Positions 33,378-44,600 of a DNA stretch of 64,000 nucleotides are shown piece after piece (positions within the stretch are counted from its first letter, which is position 1; each line of letters starts with the position of its first letter). The position numbers and the translations under genes are program-made. The notes under the pieces are model-generated. The model worked only from the letters and a program-made list of their open reading frames with translations. It had not been told where the DNA came from and made no database searches. Source of the DNA: Talaromyces rugulosus (Eukaryota > Ascomycota > Eurotiomycetes > Eurotiales > Trichocomaceae). The DNA is taken from positions 4,914,394 through 4,978,393 of the forward strand of contig NC_049566.1 in assembly GCF_013368755.1 (NCBI RefSeq), given 5' to 3'.

Positions 33378-34030
33378 TTCGAGGGTATTGGCAACAGTTG
33401 AGGCCTCGATGGGTGTATCTGCGGATCCTGAAGTTTGTCGAAATGGGCTTGTGGAAGGAAAAACACGGCTTATGAATCTTGGCTCTGCGCCCGTGCTAGC
33501 CGGTCCATTACCTTGCCCGGTTTACCGGACAACACCGCCAATCCGACCTTCCTTGTCATGTGAAGCTGCCCCCCGTCCACGCCGGTAAGGTCATAACAAA
33601 CATGTGTCACCCAATATTCTATTCTGCCGTGGGCAGACCGTATGGTCTTAACTAAGAATGTAACCAATAGAATATGATTTGTTTATAAAGCGTGAGAAAT
33701 CAAGACAGGCAGTGAAGCTGCGTATGGATTCAGACAGTCTCCCGTCCGGGGATCCCCGTTGGTCATCCCTACGGCTCTACAGTGAGAAGGACGTTGCTGA
33801 AGCATTGATGGGTTGGAATAGGATGATACACACTAACCACCTATCGGACCTGCCTTTTCTGATTCCTGTGCCTAGGTCCCCAGCACGACCAATCTGACGA
33901 GGCCCCATAGCACCAAGACTCCGGCCAGACAGGGTTATTACACACATGTCCAGATTATTGGGCACCAGGTTAGTCTAGTAATGCCCTCCACGTCACCTTC
34001 AGCGGTAGAATCCGCTAACCGAGTTCGATG
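32800..34030 (-). repeat. Inverted duplication arm 2 (minus)
   Basis: Reverse-orientation partner of 29490-30540, including promoter-side DNA upstream of the F-box/ankyrin start. The arm extends beyond coding sequence, so this is a segmental duplication and not a processed copy. Confidence 0.65.
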
Positions 34031-34576
34031 AAGCGTGGCCTGTTAATGCAGCAGACGGTGTCTCAGCGAAGAATTCCTGTCAGCCAATGCTCTGGATAAG
34101 CATGATATTCGTTAACGGATTTGTCATCTGCCTGACCAATCGTTTCATCTTCTACACTACCTCTTGATAGGGATGTTACCACATTCTGATGGAGGTGTCA
34201 TCAACAACTAGGGCCTCTCTGGAAGGATATTTTTTCCTCCCGCACCCCTCCCTTACCGTTCTCCATTTCCTCTGGGAGTTTCGCTCCGTCAGAAATTACC
34301 GGTTGCCGTCTCAGCCCTCGCATGTGCGAATTACTTATTTCTATGGTCTCAAGGTGGCGACACACAGCTTCTAAATCAGCACAACGAATCAGCAGAATAC
34401 ATATCAACATTGAAGGCTATAGCACTAAACTAGCCAGATAGACCTTTACACTTGCAGTTCAACGTTCCTCCTAAAAGAACCGAGTGGGTTGATACGCAGA
34501 CAATGATAGACACCGCAACAAGTAGCTTACTATGTTACTTCGAGCATTATGATTAGCGATTGTGGACGTAGGTACG
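34031..34576. other. Intergenic
   Basis: About 550 bp without a supported gene. Short ORFs on both strands (34189-34374, 34201-34410) lack any motif. Nothing else seen. Confidence 0.5.
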
Positions 34577-34578
34577 TA

Positions 34579-34606
34579 CACTATCTTGCAAAACCGGCGT
34601 CCGCAT
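34579..34606 (+). repeat. Mariner-type terminal inverted repeat (left), TA-flanked
   Basis: 28 bp starting CACTATCTTGCAAAACCG after TA (34577-34578). Perfect inverted match to 48994-49021, which lies 262 bp upstream of a mariner transposase start. A few bases further in, both sides have AAACCCTAA. This may be the far end of the same transposon or a solo end of a relative. Confidence 0.75.
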
Positions 34607-34996
34607 TGAGCAGTAATTATTTGTTTTTAAACCCTAAGAATATTTACACTAGACTATATCGGGAAAGGCTCCGGAATAACAATGTTACTGTAATGTAATT
34701 TTAGACGGTAATACAATGACATAGTACGCACCATGATGACACTAACGGATGATCTACGTGGAAGATTCTATGCAAACCAGTCAAACTCTTGAGGAATGCT
34801 GCCTAGCAGACGTGGCACACTGCCCACACTCTTCTTGTTCTTATCCTACTCATCCTGGTGATTAAATGCATGATGAAAGAACTAAGTGGACCTATATCAA
34901 TGACAGTTCATAATTCTCCTCAGCTTGTCTGTATCAGGATTCCTACATGCAAAAGACCTCCGCGTGAAAACTAACACCACATGATTCTGACGTCAG
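34607..34996. promoter_or_regulatory. Upstream region or first exon/intron of the split gene
   Basis: 390 bp without a confident ORF. CTAAC (about 34970) and CAG at 34994-34996 look like the end of an intron, so the first exon of the interrupted gene may lie here, but I cannot place its start. Confidence 0.35.
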
Positions 34997-35724
34997 GCTC
35001 CTCGGCGGCATTTATTGCGTCGAGGACAGCACTAATAACGCTGCCTCCCAATATAGCGCATGGGAACGAACTCCTTCGTATGCCCCCACCCCAGGTTACT
35101 TTGGCCGGGGGTCTACGCCATCTGAATATTGCCTATCCCCGAACCGTTCAATTGGTGGACGCTCCACTCCCTTAGGTCATTCCGAACCCCGCCACCTGGG
35201 ATTTTCGGAGGAGTGTGAATACCGTGAGGGGATAAATGACGGAGATCCGCCTTCATCAATAAGTTATTTGATCGAGTGGAAGGTGACCCTCAATAATCGG
35301 AAGAACCTGACAAAATATACTGAACAACACCTGACCCGAAAACCCAGCTCGTATTGGCAAAAGATAAAGGAGAAAGCCGAAAATGCTGTTCAACGAAAAA
35401 TAAACAGTAAGCAACGGGTAAGGGTGGATGATACGACAGTAGTGGTCTGTGTAAATGATCGCTCACAACGTGATCTTACTAAGAACTTCGAGAAAACTGA
35501 TGTTGATTGGACAGCTATAGAGCGGCAACTCTTGATGTGGGAAAATTTGTTCCTTATGGGCAAGGAACTCAGGCTTTCCATCACTATTAACTATGTAGAA
35601 GACTGCAACACTTCTCTCGCAGCCACCACCGACAAAAGAGGAAACACGTCAAGAACCAAGAGGATGCTAGGCGACCGAGATACTGAAATTGACGCTGAAC
35701 AGTTTTCCTCCGGACAGCCAGATA
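34997..35724 (+). pseudogene. Conserved fungal gene, 5' part, split by a transposon
   Basis: Open from an apparent 3' splice site at 34996 to 35724 (about 242 codons): a Ser/Gly/Pro-rich stretch, then DGDPPSSISYLIEWKVTLNN, KPSSYWQKIKEKAEN, VRVDDTTVVVCV, RSQRDLTKNF, DWTAIERQLLMWENLF and a TSRTKRML...D-EQFSSGQPD tract. I recognise this as a family of uncharacterised Eurotiomycete proteins. The frame ends in the terminal repeat of the element at 35725. Its second half lies at 40566-41215 in the same frame phase: joining across one TA gives GQPDIWRRVYRTMRCPG. Function unknown; the C-terminal half has Cys/His residues (CPGRPCDHDGQFCW). Confidence 0.8.
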
Positions 35725-35787
35725 CAGTACTTCCAGAAATCGGTGTCACTATCTACACTCTTTCATTGTTTCTTGAACCCTAATGCC
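35725..35787 (+). repeat. Left TIR of the 4839-bp element
   Basis: 63 bp, about 90% matched to the complement of 40501-40563 without gaps. Confidence 0.85.
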
Positions 35788-35935
35788 AAGAAACGCTAAA
35801 CTACTTTTAGAATATTCAATACCATCCCCTGCTGTAGGCCTTGTACCGTAAAATACCGGATCATTGTATTAGCCTTGGCTGTGTTTATTACCTGTCATAG
35901 CTGCTACCAGGTGCCTCGTTTTTTGCTGAGGTAAA

Positions 35936-36091
35936 AGCCTTCAGCCGGCGGTATTGGCAGTCCTATGAAGATATTCTGTATCAAGGCTTTGGTAACTTCT
36001 TTGAATGGTGTGTTGACGAGGTGGGAACAAGGGAACGAAGTGCAAGAGGACACTTCCAAAACACAGGCCTCGATATTGAAGAGCCACAGTG
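35936..36091 (+). pseudogene. Tc1/mariner transposase, C-terminal scrap
   Basis: Reads RRYWQSYED ... QGFGNFFEWCVDEVG, RERSARGHFQNTGLDIEE, closely parallel to the C-terminus of the transposase at 47755 (RRHWKSYEE ... FFLEWCIDVVG, REQSAEGHFRNAGLAIEQ). The DNA-binding and DDE parts are absent. Its place next to the left TIR identifies the element as an internally deleted member of the same transposon group. Confidence 0.8.
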
Positions 36092-36099
36092 GAAAAATA

Positions 36100-37920
36100 C
36101 CCCAGATGTATATGTAGTGCATTTTTTGACCTTGATTGCTGCGTCACATTGTTTATTGGGAGTCACATGTCCAAGAACAAGGGAGCGAATTTTTTTCATT
36201 GTAGAAGCTACATTGCCTCAAGACAAGTGTCACCACTGATCGATCTCGAGCCCTGATACCAAGAGAAGCACAGTTCCAGCAACACAGTAACGAAGCAGTT
36301 CGAAGATAGCGACGAACAATCTTGTCCCGGTTTGTCGGTATTGGAGCAGATTACAAACAACTAGACATTCCCGAATTAGGGACATGGGTGGAACTTTCTG
36401 CAGCGCACCGCGATCTTCTACCAGGCCCTGCAACGCCTTCTGGTCACTCTGGCGCTATCCACGGCCGCGTTCCATACCCCTTTCCGGCCGCAATTCACCT
36501 CCAAGTGTTAGGAGCCATGTCAGATGCGCTATTTGGACGCCGTCGCTGGACAAATCCAGCGGTCATCGAGGAGCTCGATGAATTATGGGCCACTGATACA
36601 GAGGCAGCAAATAATTTCCTAAGCAGCTAGCGGAAGCGGGCCTTTGATCAGTATGTTTCGACTTTCAAAGCAACAACCAAGCTTCCTCGCGACTGACAGG
36701 TTGGTCACCACCTGAAAAGGCTCCTGTGCAAGTAACACCGCTCCACCGCGATCAGCGATATCAGATACTGCCTGCGTATGCCCAGGATTGGATCATTATA
36801 TTGCGTGTCTTAGACGGTTACACGGATCCTCGAATGCTCTATTGATACTGTTGGTGCAAAAGAAGAGAGTGCCATGAGGTCATTTTCGACACGCAGGCTT
36901 GAAGGTTGACGAAAGTGAAGTTGCTAGGCACAGTCTCGGTTGAGAACCAATTGCCCATACACACCTGAACTTATCCAAATCCCACGATGAGGCATTGACC
37001 AACATCATCGTTGCCGCGATGCAAGTGACGTTGAAAAAGAAAATGTTGCCATTGAATACGTCCCTTGGTTTTGCGACCCCGATGAAGTGAACTCGTAGCT
37101 TTCCCGATCGATCATGACTTCACCAGTAGTCGGTTTCAATTCAGACGTTTCGTTCGCCATCAAAGCTCTTGAATTCCCTTGAATTAAGAGCACTCCGAAG
37201 ATACTTGCGAGGCGTCGGTGTCAAGAAAATACCGAAAAGGACAACCAGGAACCGGTCTGCTACTAAATGAGGCGTGCAGGTACGATTAGCAAGTTGGCAT
37301 ATACTATAGCACTTGAATAAAAGTGAACAACCTACTTATTGTAACGCGATGTCTCAAATGGGCAAGCATCGCATTCACATATAACAGATTTACAGTCAGG
37401 ACAGGGCATAGTTGTTGGATTTCAGTACGGTTCACAGCAGACCCGGTTTTCGTAAGGCAGGAGATCGATACGATAAGACAACAGAGTTCTGCGGATTTAA
37501 GACAAAGTTTTTCAGCCGCTTGTACACGTATACATGTCTGTGCGTGCATATTGTGATGCAAACTTGCCAGTAGCACAACCCCCGTCCAATGGTAGTACGC
37601 CACGTTCGATCTGATGAGTGCCTCATGATATTATTTAACCCGACGATGATCGGCTGCAATCTTGCCCGGGTTAGGCGGTGCGAATCCGATAGGCTTGAGT
37701 TGTTCAAGAAAGTGATTATGTGATCATGGAGCATATGCCCAGCCAAATAACGGCTCAGATATTTCACGCCTTCCTCAGCTGGAGAAGTTGCATTTTCAAT
37801 CAGTAGAATTATCCGTGTAGTATCTTTCCTGTGTCACCGCAACATCACTTTTTGTCTATATATCAAGGCCAACGAGATTTGAAGGTTCACGCCTCGCACA
37901 TTTGGGGCTCGCACACCATG
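36100..37920. other. Element interior without a confident gene
   Basis: Open stretches exist (36322-36630 plus, 102 codons; 37304-37767 minus) but none shows a family I recognise. Reading 36380-36900 in several frames gives protein-like blocks separated by stops, so it may be a decayed gene of unknown kind. The last 100 bp are the promoter of the following gene, whose upstream frame is open from 37831. Confidence 0.4.
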
Positions 37921-39859
37921 GATGTGGTTTCTAGTGTCGCATCAGTTGCGACACTTATGGAATTAGCAATCAAGTCATACTCCTCTGCTGCTCGACTGAT
38001 CAAAGACCTACACGATGCCCCAAGAGAACTATCACGAGTAACGCAGCAGTTGAACATCTTGAAGTTTGAGCTCGCTCTCCTATCAGACATTCAAAAACAA
38101 ACTACAGAAGGAGATGAACCTCTCCTCCTCCCTAACGAAGCGACCATTCTTGAGCATGCCCTGTTCTCAGCACATAAGCTTATATCCGACTCTCATAAGC
38201 AACTGAGTAGCCGAAAGATCCAAGCAGGAAATTGGTCTCGCTTGACATGGGTACTAAAAGACAAGGCCAGAGTCGAGCATCTTCTCCGCGGCCTCCAACA
38301 AACAGAGACTAGTCTCAACACTGTATTGCTGCTTTTGAATGTGTACTATATCACTGCCTCTTTTCTCCCTGGCGTTGATTTCGGATATGCTAACTGTCAT
38401 CTTTGAATAGTCGTCTAAGTTCTTACTCTTGGAAAATTGCCTCATTATTGCAGTCCGCATCCGCTATCTCTTCACCGAATGGCAATAAGGCGACTCAGAA
38501 CGAATTCTTAAAGCTGTCTCAATCTCAGACAGGACTAGGTTCTCTTCTCAATCGCAACCCTCAAGCGTGGAACGTTCTATTTGGCTCTTGGCGCTCCTCA
38601 GACCATTCATGGCTAGTCTGGCTTGGTCTTCAAGTCATTTTGACCTGCTATGGTAATTCCCTGCATACATCCTATTTTGTTTCTGGCAAGATTGGACCAT
38701 TGAGGCTGTTTGGACTGCGAGCTATTTGCTTTAATCTAGGTCTCCGGGTATTCCCACTTACTAGCCTGGGGCTCTCAATACTTGGTGCAAGTTTATCGTT
38801 GAGAAAAGTTGTTCCAAAAACATCTGAAATTATGCTTGCATGCCAAAATGGAGATACTCACACCGTGAGAGAACTCTTTTTATCTCGTCGGGCCAGTCCG
38901 TACGATGTGACACCAGAGAACTCGGGCGTAATGCGTGTGAGTATATCGTGATTTATAATTTGGAATATCTTAGCACTAACATAGTAGATTAGTACGCTAT
39001 TGATAGTGGGTCATTAGAGCTTGTCAAGTTTCTGTTCCATAATGGAGTCGACGTTAATGTCACGTTCGGTAGGTATAATACGTAAGATAATAGTGCCCTT
39101 AAAATATAACTCCCGGTATATTTTATTGACCAAGATTATAGTAGCCCACTTGAGTGGGCCTTCAGTTCTCGACATATTGAGATCGCTCGTTTCCTGATAG
39201 GCTGCGGAGCAAGACTGGACTATCTATGCTCCCGTGGATGGACCCCAGTTATGCATTTGTTTTACCCTTCAAAACCCCCTGCCCCAGGAGAATTTCTTGA
39301 ACTCTTATGTGCCCACTCATTCAGTGACTTTGACGTTCAAGATGAGTATGGTGCCACGGCGCTACACCGAGCTGTGTGTTGGGGTACTGCTGAAGACGTT
39401 CGTCTTTTGCTACAGGCCGGCGCATCTCTATCTGTTCCTGATAAAGAAAGAGGCTGGATACCAGCATTTGATGCTGTTAGCCAAAGAAAGAGAAAAGCAT
39501 TAAAAGTCCTTGCAAAGCACATGCTGCCAGGGTTTCCCTATACAGTTGACTTTCGTGGGTGGACTATGCTACCCATTGCTATCGAAACTGGAGACCTTGA
39601 AACTATTCGTCTGGTTCTCGAATTGGGAGTTGACCCACATCATCTACTTAAAGTCCAAAACAATACGAGGATCCATGAAGTCACTCCTGTGGAATTTTCT
39701 CAGCTTCAGGGGCCAGAGGTACATAAGACGTTTTTGACCGCGCTACAGCTTGCCGGGTTTGACGTGTCTTCTGTGAATGATCACAGTGATGACCTTGATA
39801 ACGAATATGAGGACGCGGTGTTTTGGCCCGCTGAGAGTGGTGAGGTTTCTGATCAGTGA
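37921..39859 (+). CDS. STAND-type N-terminal domain plus ankyrin repeats, 4 exons
   Basis: Exons 37921-38342, 38411-38936, 38993-39068 and 39135-39859 give 582 residues plus stop, exactly in frame; introns have GT...AG ends with CTAAC branch sites. The N-terminus (MDVVSSVASVATLMELAIKS ... LIKDLHDAPRELSRVTQQL ... LLSDIQ) matches the Helo-like N-terminal domain of fungal STAND/NLR proteins, which is related to cell-death effector domains. A central less conserved part is followed by ankyrin repeats (EIMLACQNGDTHTVRELFLSR; AIDSGSLELVKFLFHNGVDVN; SPLEWAFSSRHIEIARFLIGCG; GATALHRAVCWGTAEDVRLLLQAGASL). There is no nucleotide-binding domain. Role inferred: self/non-self recognition or signalling. It is cargo of the 4839-bp element and carries no RIP damage. 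An upstream in-frame ATG at 37831 is possible. Confidence 0.78.
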
Positions 39860-40006
39860 ATATCTGTATAGATATCTTGTCCCCGAAAGGCGATTCGCTT
39901 GTTCACATCCGAGCGGGTTAGGTATACTCTTCCTCAATCCCAAAGTACCTTGTGCGGTCAATACATCCAAGGCCAGTGATGCTGTTATTTTCAGTGTCGG
40001 TGGTCC

Positions 40007-40245
40007 TTGTAACCCCACTCAAGGCCATGGCCATTCTCGAGCATCACGTCGTATACTTGTCGAAATGCGGTTTTGAGGGTGTCATCATCAACATTTGAGA
40101 CTTGCCACTCGCAATACTCCTTGACGGCTACGTTCCTACTTCCGGGAGTTTTGAGTGGGTTCATAGCTTTCATGTCAAGAGTCGCCCTCGCGGCCGAAAT
40201 ATCTATTCCAGATGTGGAGGGCAACCTATGCAGCACATTGATGTT
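40007..40245 (-). pseudogene. Antisense C-terminal scrap of the split-gene family
   Basis: Minus-strand reading INVLHRLPS ... PGSRNVAVKEYCEWQVSNVDDDTLKTAF, then VYDVMLENGHGLE, matches the C-terminal part of the split gene (INIHVLPSS; IPGLLDVAVEEYAKWHLSRVSSEIFKENIRKARDVTLAHCLDLK). It lacks the N-terminal two thirds. It lies within the transposon that interrupts its own paralogue, suggesting that cargo and target come from the same genomic neighbourhood. Confidence 0.7.
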
Positions 40246-40500
40246 TAGAGGTCACGCCCGGATTGCCAGTACCACTGGGACGGTAGCGTGGTGGAAAGGA
40301 AGATCACAATTCGCAAGATCTACTTCCGCAATTTTTGTTTGAGTTGTTTACATTTCTATGGAAGATTCTAGCTATACCATAGTACACTCTGTACACCAAT
40401 ACGCTTATGAGACAAAGAGGTATGTAATTTATTTCTGTAACATTCTGTAACGGGAATATTAATATTCCGGTTAATTTCCTAATAAAAACTAGTATATATT

Positions 40501-40563
40501 GGCATTAGGGTTAAAGAAACAATGAGAGAGTGTAGGTGGTGACACCGATTTCCGAAAGTACTG
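40501..40563 (-). repeat. Right TIR of the 4839-bp element
   Basis: 63 bp, partner of 35725-35787. Followed by TA and the resumed reading frame of the split gene. Confidence 0.85.
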
Positions 40564-40565
40564 TA

Positions 40566-41215
40566 TCTGGCGACGTGTGTACCGGACAATGCGTTGTCCT
40601 GGCCGACCCTGTGACCATGATGGGCAGTTCTGCTGGCTGGATCCAGTGGACAAAAAGCACTATAGATTGAACACAATTCACCTAAGAAAGCTCGTCGAGT
40701 ACGTGGAAAAGGACGGCATCTTAGAGACTCACGATGATGTTCCTTACGATATTCGGCAACAGATATACGATGAAGAGCAAGAACGACGTAAAAAGAAGCA
40801 GAAAACCTCCAGCCATCCAGAGACTGGATCCACGTGCCCGCCAATCAATATCCATGTTCTCCCTTCTTCATCCCAGCCATTGGCGACATCACATGCAGAC
40901 ACTGAAACTTTTGCACGTAAACCCACGAAAGAGTCTGCTGTTGATATTCCCGGCCTCCTCGATGTAGCGGTTGAGGAATACGCCAAGTGGCATCTGTCTC
41001 GGGTAAGCTCTGAGATCTTCAAAGAGAACATTCGAAAGGCACGTGATGTGACACTGGCACATTGCCTTGATCTTAAACAAATCCACGATCACATAGAACC
41101 AGACTTCTTTGACAAGGAAGATGTGAAGATTGGTGCTGCGCGCAGGTGGGTCAACGATATTCCCCTATGGATTCAACACTGTGACAAGAGGAAAGCTAGG
41201 GAGGAAGAAGTTTGA
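40566..41215 (+). pseudogene. Conserved fungal gene, 3' part, split by a transposon
   Basis: Continues the frame of 34997-35724 from the first base after the TA: WRRVYRTMRCPGRPC, DHDGQFCWLDPVDKKHYRLNT, LVEYVEKDG-LETHDDVPYDIRQQIYDEEQERRKK, a Ser/Thr-rich linker, then a helical C-terminal domain (IPGLLDVAVEEYAKWHLSRV ... ARRWVNDIPLWIQHC) and a basic end. A Cys/His cluster (C-P-G-x-P-C ... C-W) could bind metal. No internal stop, so the only lesion seen is the insertion. It could be expressed as a truncated protein from the internal ATG of YRTMRCP. Confidence 0.78.
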
Positions 41216-41640
41216 TATATATTGTTACTCAAATCTTGTAAAGACCTATAGAACCTGCTTTCACGAACTTTTCAATATTACTCCAAATTCGTTTCTAACT
41301 CCAACTTGAAGATAGTCTATAATGCATTATTTCTAATGGTCCTAGCAATACATAGACATTTGAAACCTCCCTCATTCAGGGTTATATCAAGAAATTTTGT
41401 CACCGACCCCACAGTGACTTACTCGTGTATGTATACTGCATGCTTCGTTCAATGGGTACATGAAATGTGAAGGCCTTGCAGAAAGAGTCACGTGTTAGGC
41501 GGGGTTAACTGAACAAGGCTGAACTGCTGAAAAGACCTTCTCTCTTCTTATGCTGAATACTATTACCAATTCTCTTGTTCAAACAGTTTCCTGAAATCGA
41601 GCCAAGTTTGTATTTCGCAAAGATCTGGGATCCACAAAGG
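41216..41640. promoter_or_regulatory. Promoter interval of the PNP-NACHT receptor
   Basis: 425 bp between two plus-strand genes. In-frame open sequence begins at 41575, so translation could start there instead of at 41641. No repeat recognised. Confidence 0.45.
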
Positions 41641-44600
41641 ATGGGAGTCTCTAATAAATATACTATTGGATGGATCTGCGCCGTCAAAACAGAGTGTGTT
41701 GCCGCCAAAGCCTTTCTCGACAAAGAGCATGAAAACAAGGAATATGGAGCTGCCAACGATAGCAACGTTTACACACTGGGTGAGATAGGGAAGCATAACG
41801 TGGTGATCGCTCAGCTGCCAAAGGGGGAATATGGGATCGCGGCTGCAGCCAGTGTTGCACGAGATATGGCACGCACCTTTCCCAACATCAGGTTTGGCCT
41901 TATGGTCGGTATCGGTGGTGGTGCACCCAGCAAAAAGCATGATATCCGACTCGGCGATGTTGTGGTGAGCGCACCCCACAATGGAAAGGGTGGTTTATTT
42001 CAGTATGACTTTGGGAAAACTATGCAAGATCAGAAATTTCGAACCACAGGTTTCCTGGATCAACCCCCCAGCCTACTTCGTGCCGCAATGAGTGACATTG
42101 ATGCTGAGTATGAAATGGAAGGTCACCAACTTGAAGAAGCAGTAAGGAACGTGCTTGAAAAATGGCCAAAACTGCGAAAGAAATACAAGCGACCAGACCC
42201 AACTAGCGATCGACTATATCAGACACACATTATCCATCCTTCCGAGGAAATGAGTTGTGAAGCAATCTGTGGAGACGACGAGTCGAAGTTGATCGTGCGG
42301 CCTGAACGAAGCGATGAAGATGATAATCCAGCAATACATTATGGCTTGATCGCGTCTGCAAACCAGCAGATGAAAAATGCTATGATTCGTGATAGACTTG
42401 CGGCAGAGAAGGATGTTCTATGTTTTGAGATGGAAGCGGCAGGCTTGATGAATCACTTCCCATGTCTTGTTATACGGGGTATCTGTGACTATTCGGATTC
42501 TCACAAGAACAAAGAGTGGCAAGGGTACGCTGCAATGGCTGCAGCTGCGTATGCCAAAGACCTCCTCTCTCGCGTTCTGCCAAATAAGGTTGAAGCAGAG
42601 AAGAAAATCAGTGATGTACTTACGTCTGGTTAGTTTATAGTGAGCCTCAAAACTATTATCTTCCTAACAAAGTTTCAAGTCCAGGTCGATATAGAGGAAA
42701 CTCGTGATAATACCCGCGTCCTGGTCAGTGAGCAAAGGCGCGAAAAATTGATTGCCAAACTACCTTTTGCGAAAGGTTCCACGTTTGACTCTTCTGATGA
42801 GAATGTGAATCCGAGATGCCTTCTAGGAACTAGAACTGACTTGCAACGTCAAATTCAAGAGTGGGCGCAAGATCAACAAGGGAAGTGCATCTTCTGGCTG
42901 AATGGTATGGCTGGGACGGGCAAATCAACGATCTCTCGCACCGTGGCCGAATCCTTTATGAAGGAAGGAAAGTTAGGGGCCAGTTTCTTCTTCAAACGAA
43001 GTGAGGCTGATCGAAGTCATATGAATATGCTTTTCACCACGATTTCTGCCCAACTTTTGGTCAAGATTCCCGCCTTAGCTCCGTACATCGAAACTGCAAT
43101 TAACACTGATCCTTATGTTTCAAGCAAATCAATAGGAGAGCAGTTTGAAAAGCTGATTATTCAACCTTTGTCGGAAATTCGTCGCCATTCCCAACAGGTC
43201 TCTAAGCTTGTGGTCGTAATTGATGCCTTGGATGAATGTGCGCAGGATGGAGACAGTCTCCTTCGCCTTTTATCACAAACGAGGAACAAATGGTCACCGA
43301 GCTTGCAGATATTTATCACCAGCAGACCAGAGCTGGTGATCCGTCTTGGATTCCGAGAGATGCCACGAGATGCAATCGAGGACTTCATATTGCATGAAAT
43401 ATCCCACCCCGTAATAGAAAACGACATTGCGATATTTTTAAAACACGAGTTTGCCAAAATCCAGGAGAATCATATTAAAGATGGACAGCAGCAGCTTCCA
43501 TCTGGCTGGCCTGGCTCGGAGGTGATATCAACTTTAGTCCAAATATCCGTTCCTCTTTTCATTTTTGCTGCCACAATCTGCCATTTCGTTGGTGATACAG
43601 CGTGGTCAGACCCTGTAAGGCAACTAAACAAGGTCCTAGTTGGGGATCCAGAGTGGCTAGATCGTGCAAGGTCACTGGAAGAGGCCTTCACATATCAAAG
43701 TATGAATAATGTCCCTCCGATGAATAAGCGGGACACCATTTACTTCCCGTGGGAATTTGAGGATGTAGGATCAGATGAAGGGTTGGATGATGAATCTGTC
43801 GCCTCGGATGCTTCTTCGGCAGTCTTTTCGGAAGCACCTTCACAAGCTAGCAATTCCTCGCGCGGATCGGTCTATCATACTGCGACGTCTGTTATGGCAG
43901 ATATTTTTGTTGAAGACGCCGAATTAATCTCACTATATAATGCAGCCTTGCCAAAATTAAGCCCAGAAAGGTTTATGCGGAATCATAATCGCCTCCTTAA
44001 GAAGTACTTTATCGACCTTGGAACAGAGATTCGCAACGATCAGCAACGACGATCAGTTCGATTCCTTCGCCAATCCGAACAGCGAAAACAGATTACGGAG
44101 GAGATCTTTAACCATCTTACCAATTCCATGAAGGGATTGAATAAAGAACCTGATCGGAAGCTCATCTTGGAGCGCTTTCTACAAACGCAAGAATCGTCGT
44201 CCATCGTGATAGATGGCTCAAATGACGCAGGCAGCGGGAGCGATACAAGCAGCGCCGACTCTGATGAGGTTCATAATCTGGACGATTCTGAAGGCAATTA
44301 TCTCTCTGCCATAGTCGATTTCCTCACAAAAGGCGTTTCATTTGATCGCTTTAAGGAAAACCTCCGCCACTTTATCAATCCACCAAACAGCATTCAAGAA
44401 GCTTTATCTTCCAATGATCCAAAGTTGGTGAAGGATCTTTTATCCAGGAATCTCGATCATCTTGTAGAAGATGAATACCCTTGGCTACGTGAACTCATTG
44501 AAATTGGATGTTCTCTGGAGGAAATTGCAGAGCTTTTGTTAGAGAAACATAACGACGCTCCTTGGATTTACTTTGAACCACATGAAGTACCGGGTAATGA

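Larger units (their letters stand above)
35725..40563 (+). mobile_element. Cargo-bearing mariner-type element, 4839 bp, TA target duplication
   Basis: 63-bp imperfect terminal inverted repeats at 35725-35787 and 40501-40563 (both begin CAGTACTT in outward-to-inward sense and share AAATCGGTGTCA, CTACACTCT, TCATTGTTTCTT and ACCCTAATGCC). Flanking TA at 35723-35724 and 40564-40565 is the duplication expected of Tc1/mariner elements. Inner sequence AACCCTAATGCCAAG ... CGCTAAAC resembles the inner end of the transposon at 49021. Inside: a C-terminal transposase scrap (35936-36091), about 1.8 kb without a clear gene, an intact STAND/ankyrin gene (37921-39859), and an antisense scrap of the same family as the gene it splits. 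It has no complete transposase, so it would be moved in trans. Confidence 0.85.

Noticed and set aside
41216..41640. A mariner-type TIR directly flanking the PNP-NACHT gene (AAATTTTGTCACCGACCCCAC at about 41393)
   Set aside because: Only a loose resemblance to the TIR consensus and no partner found downstream of 46779.
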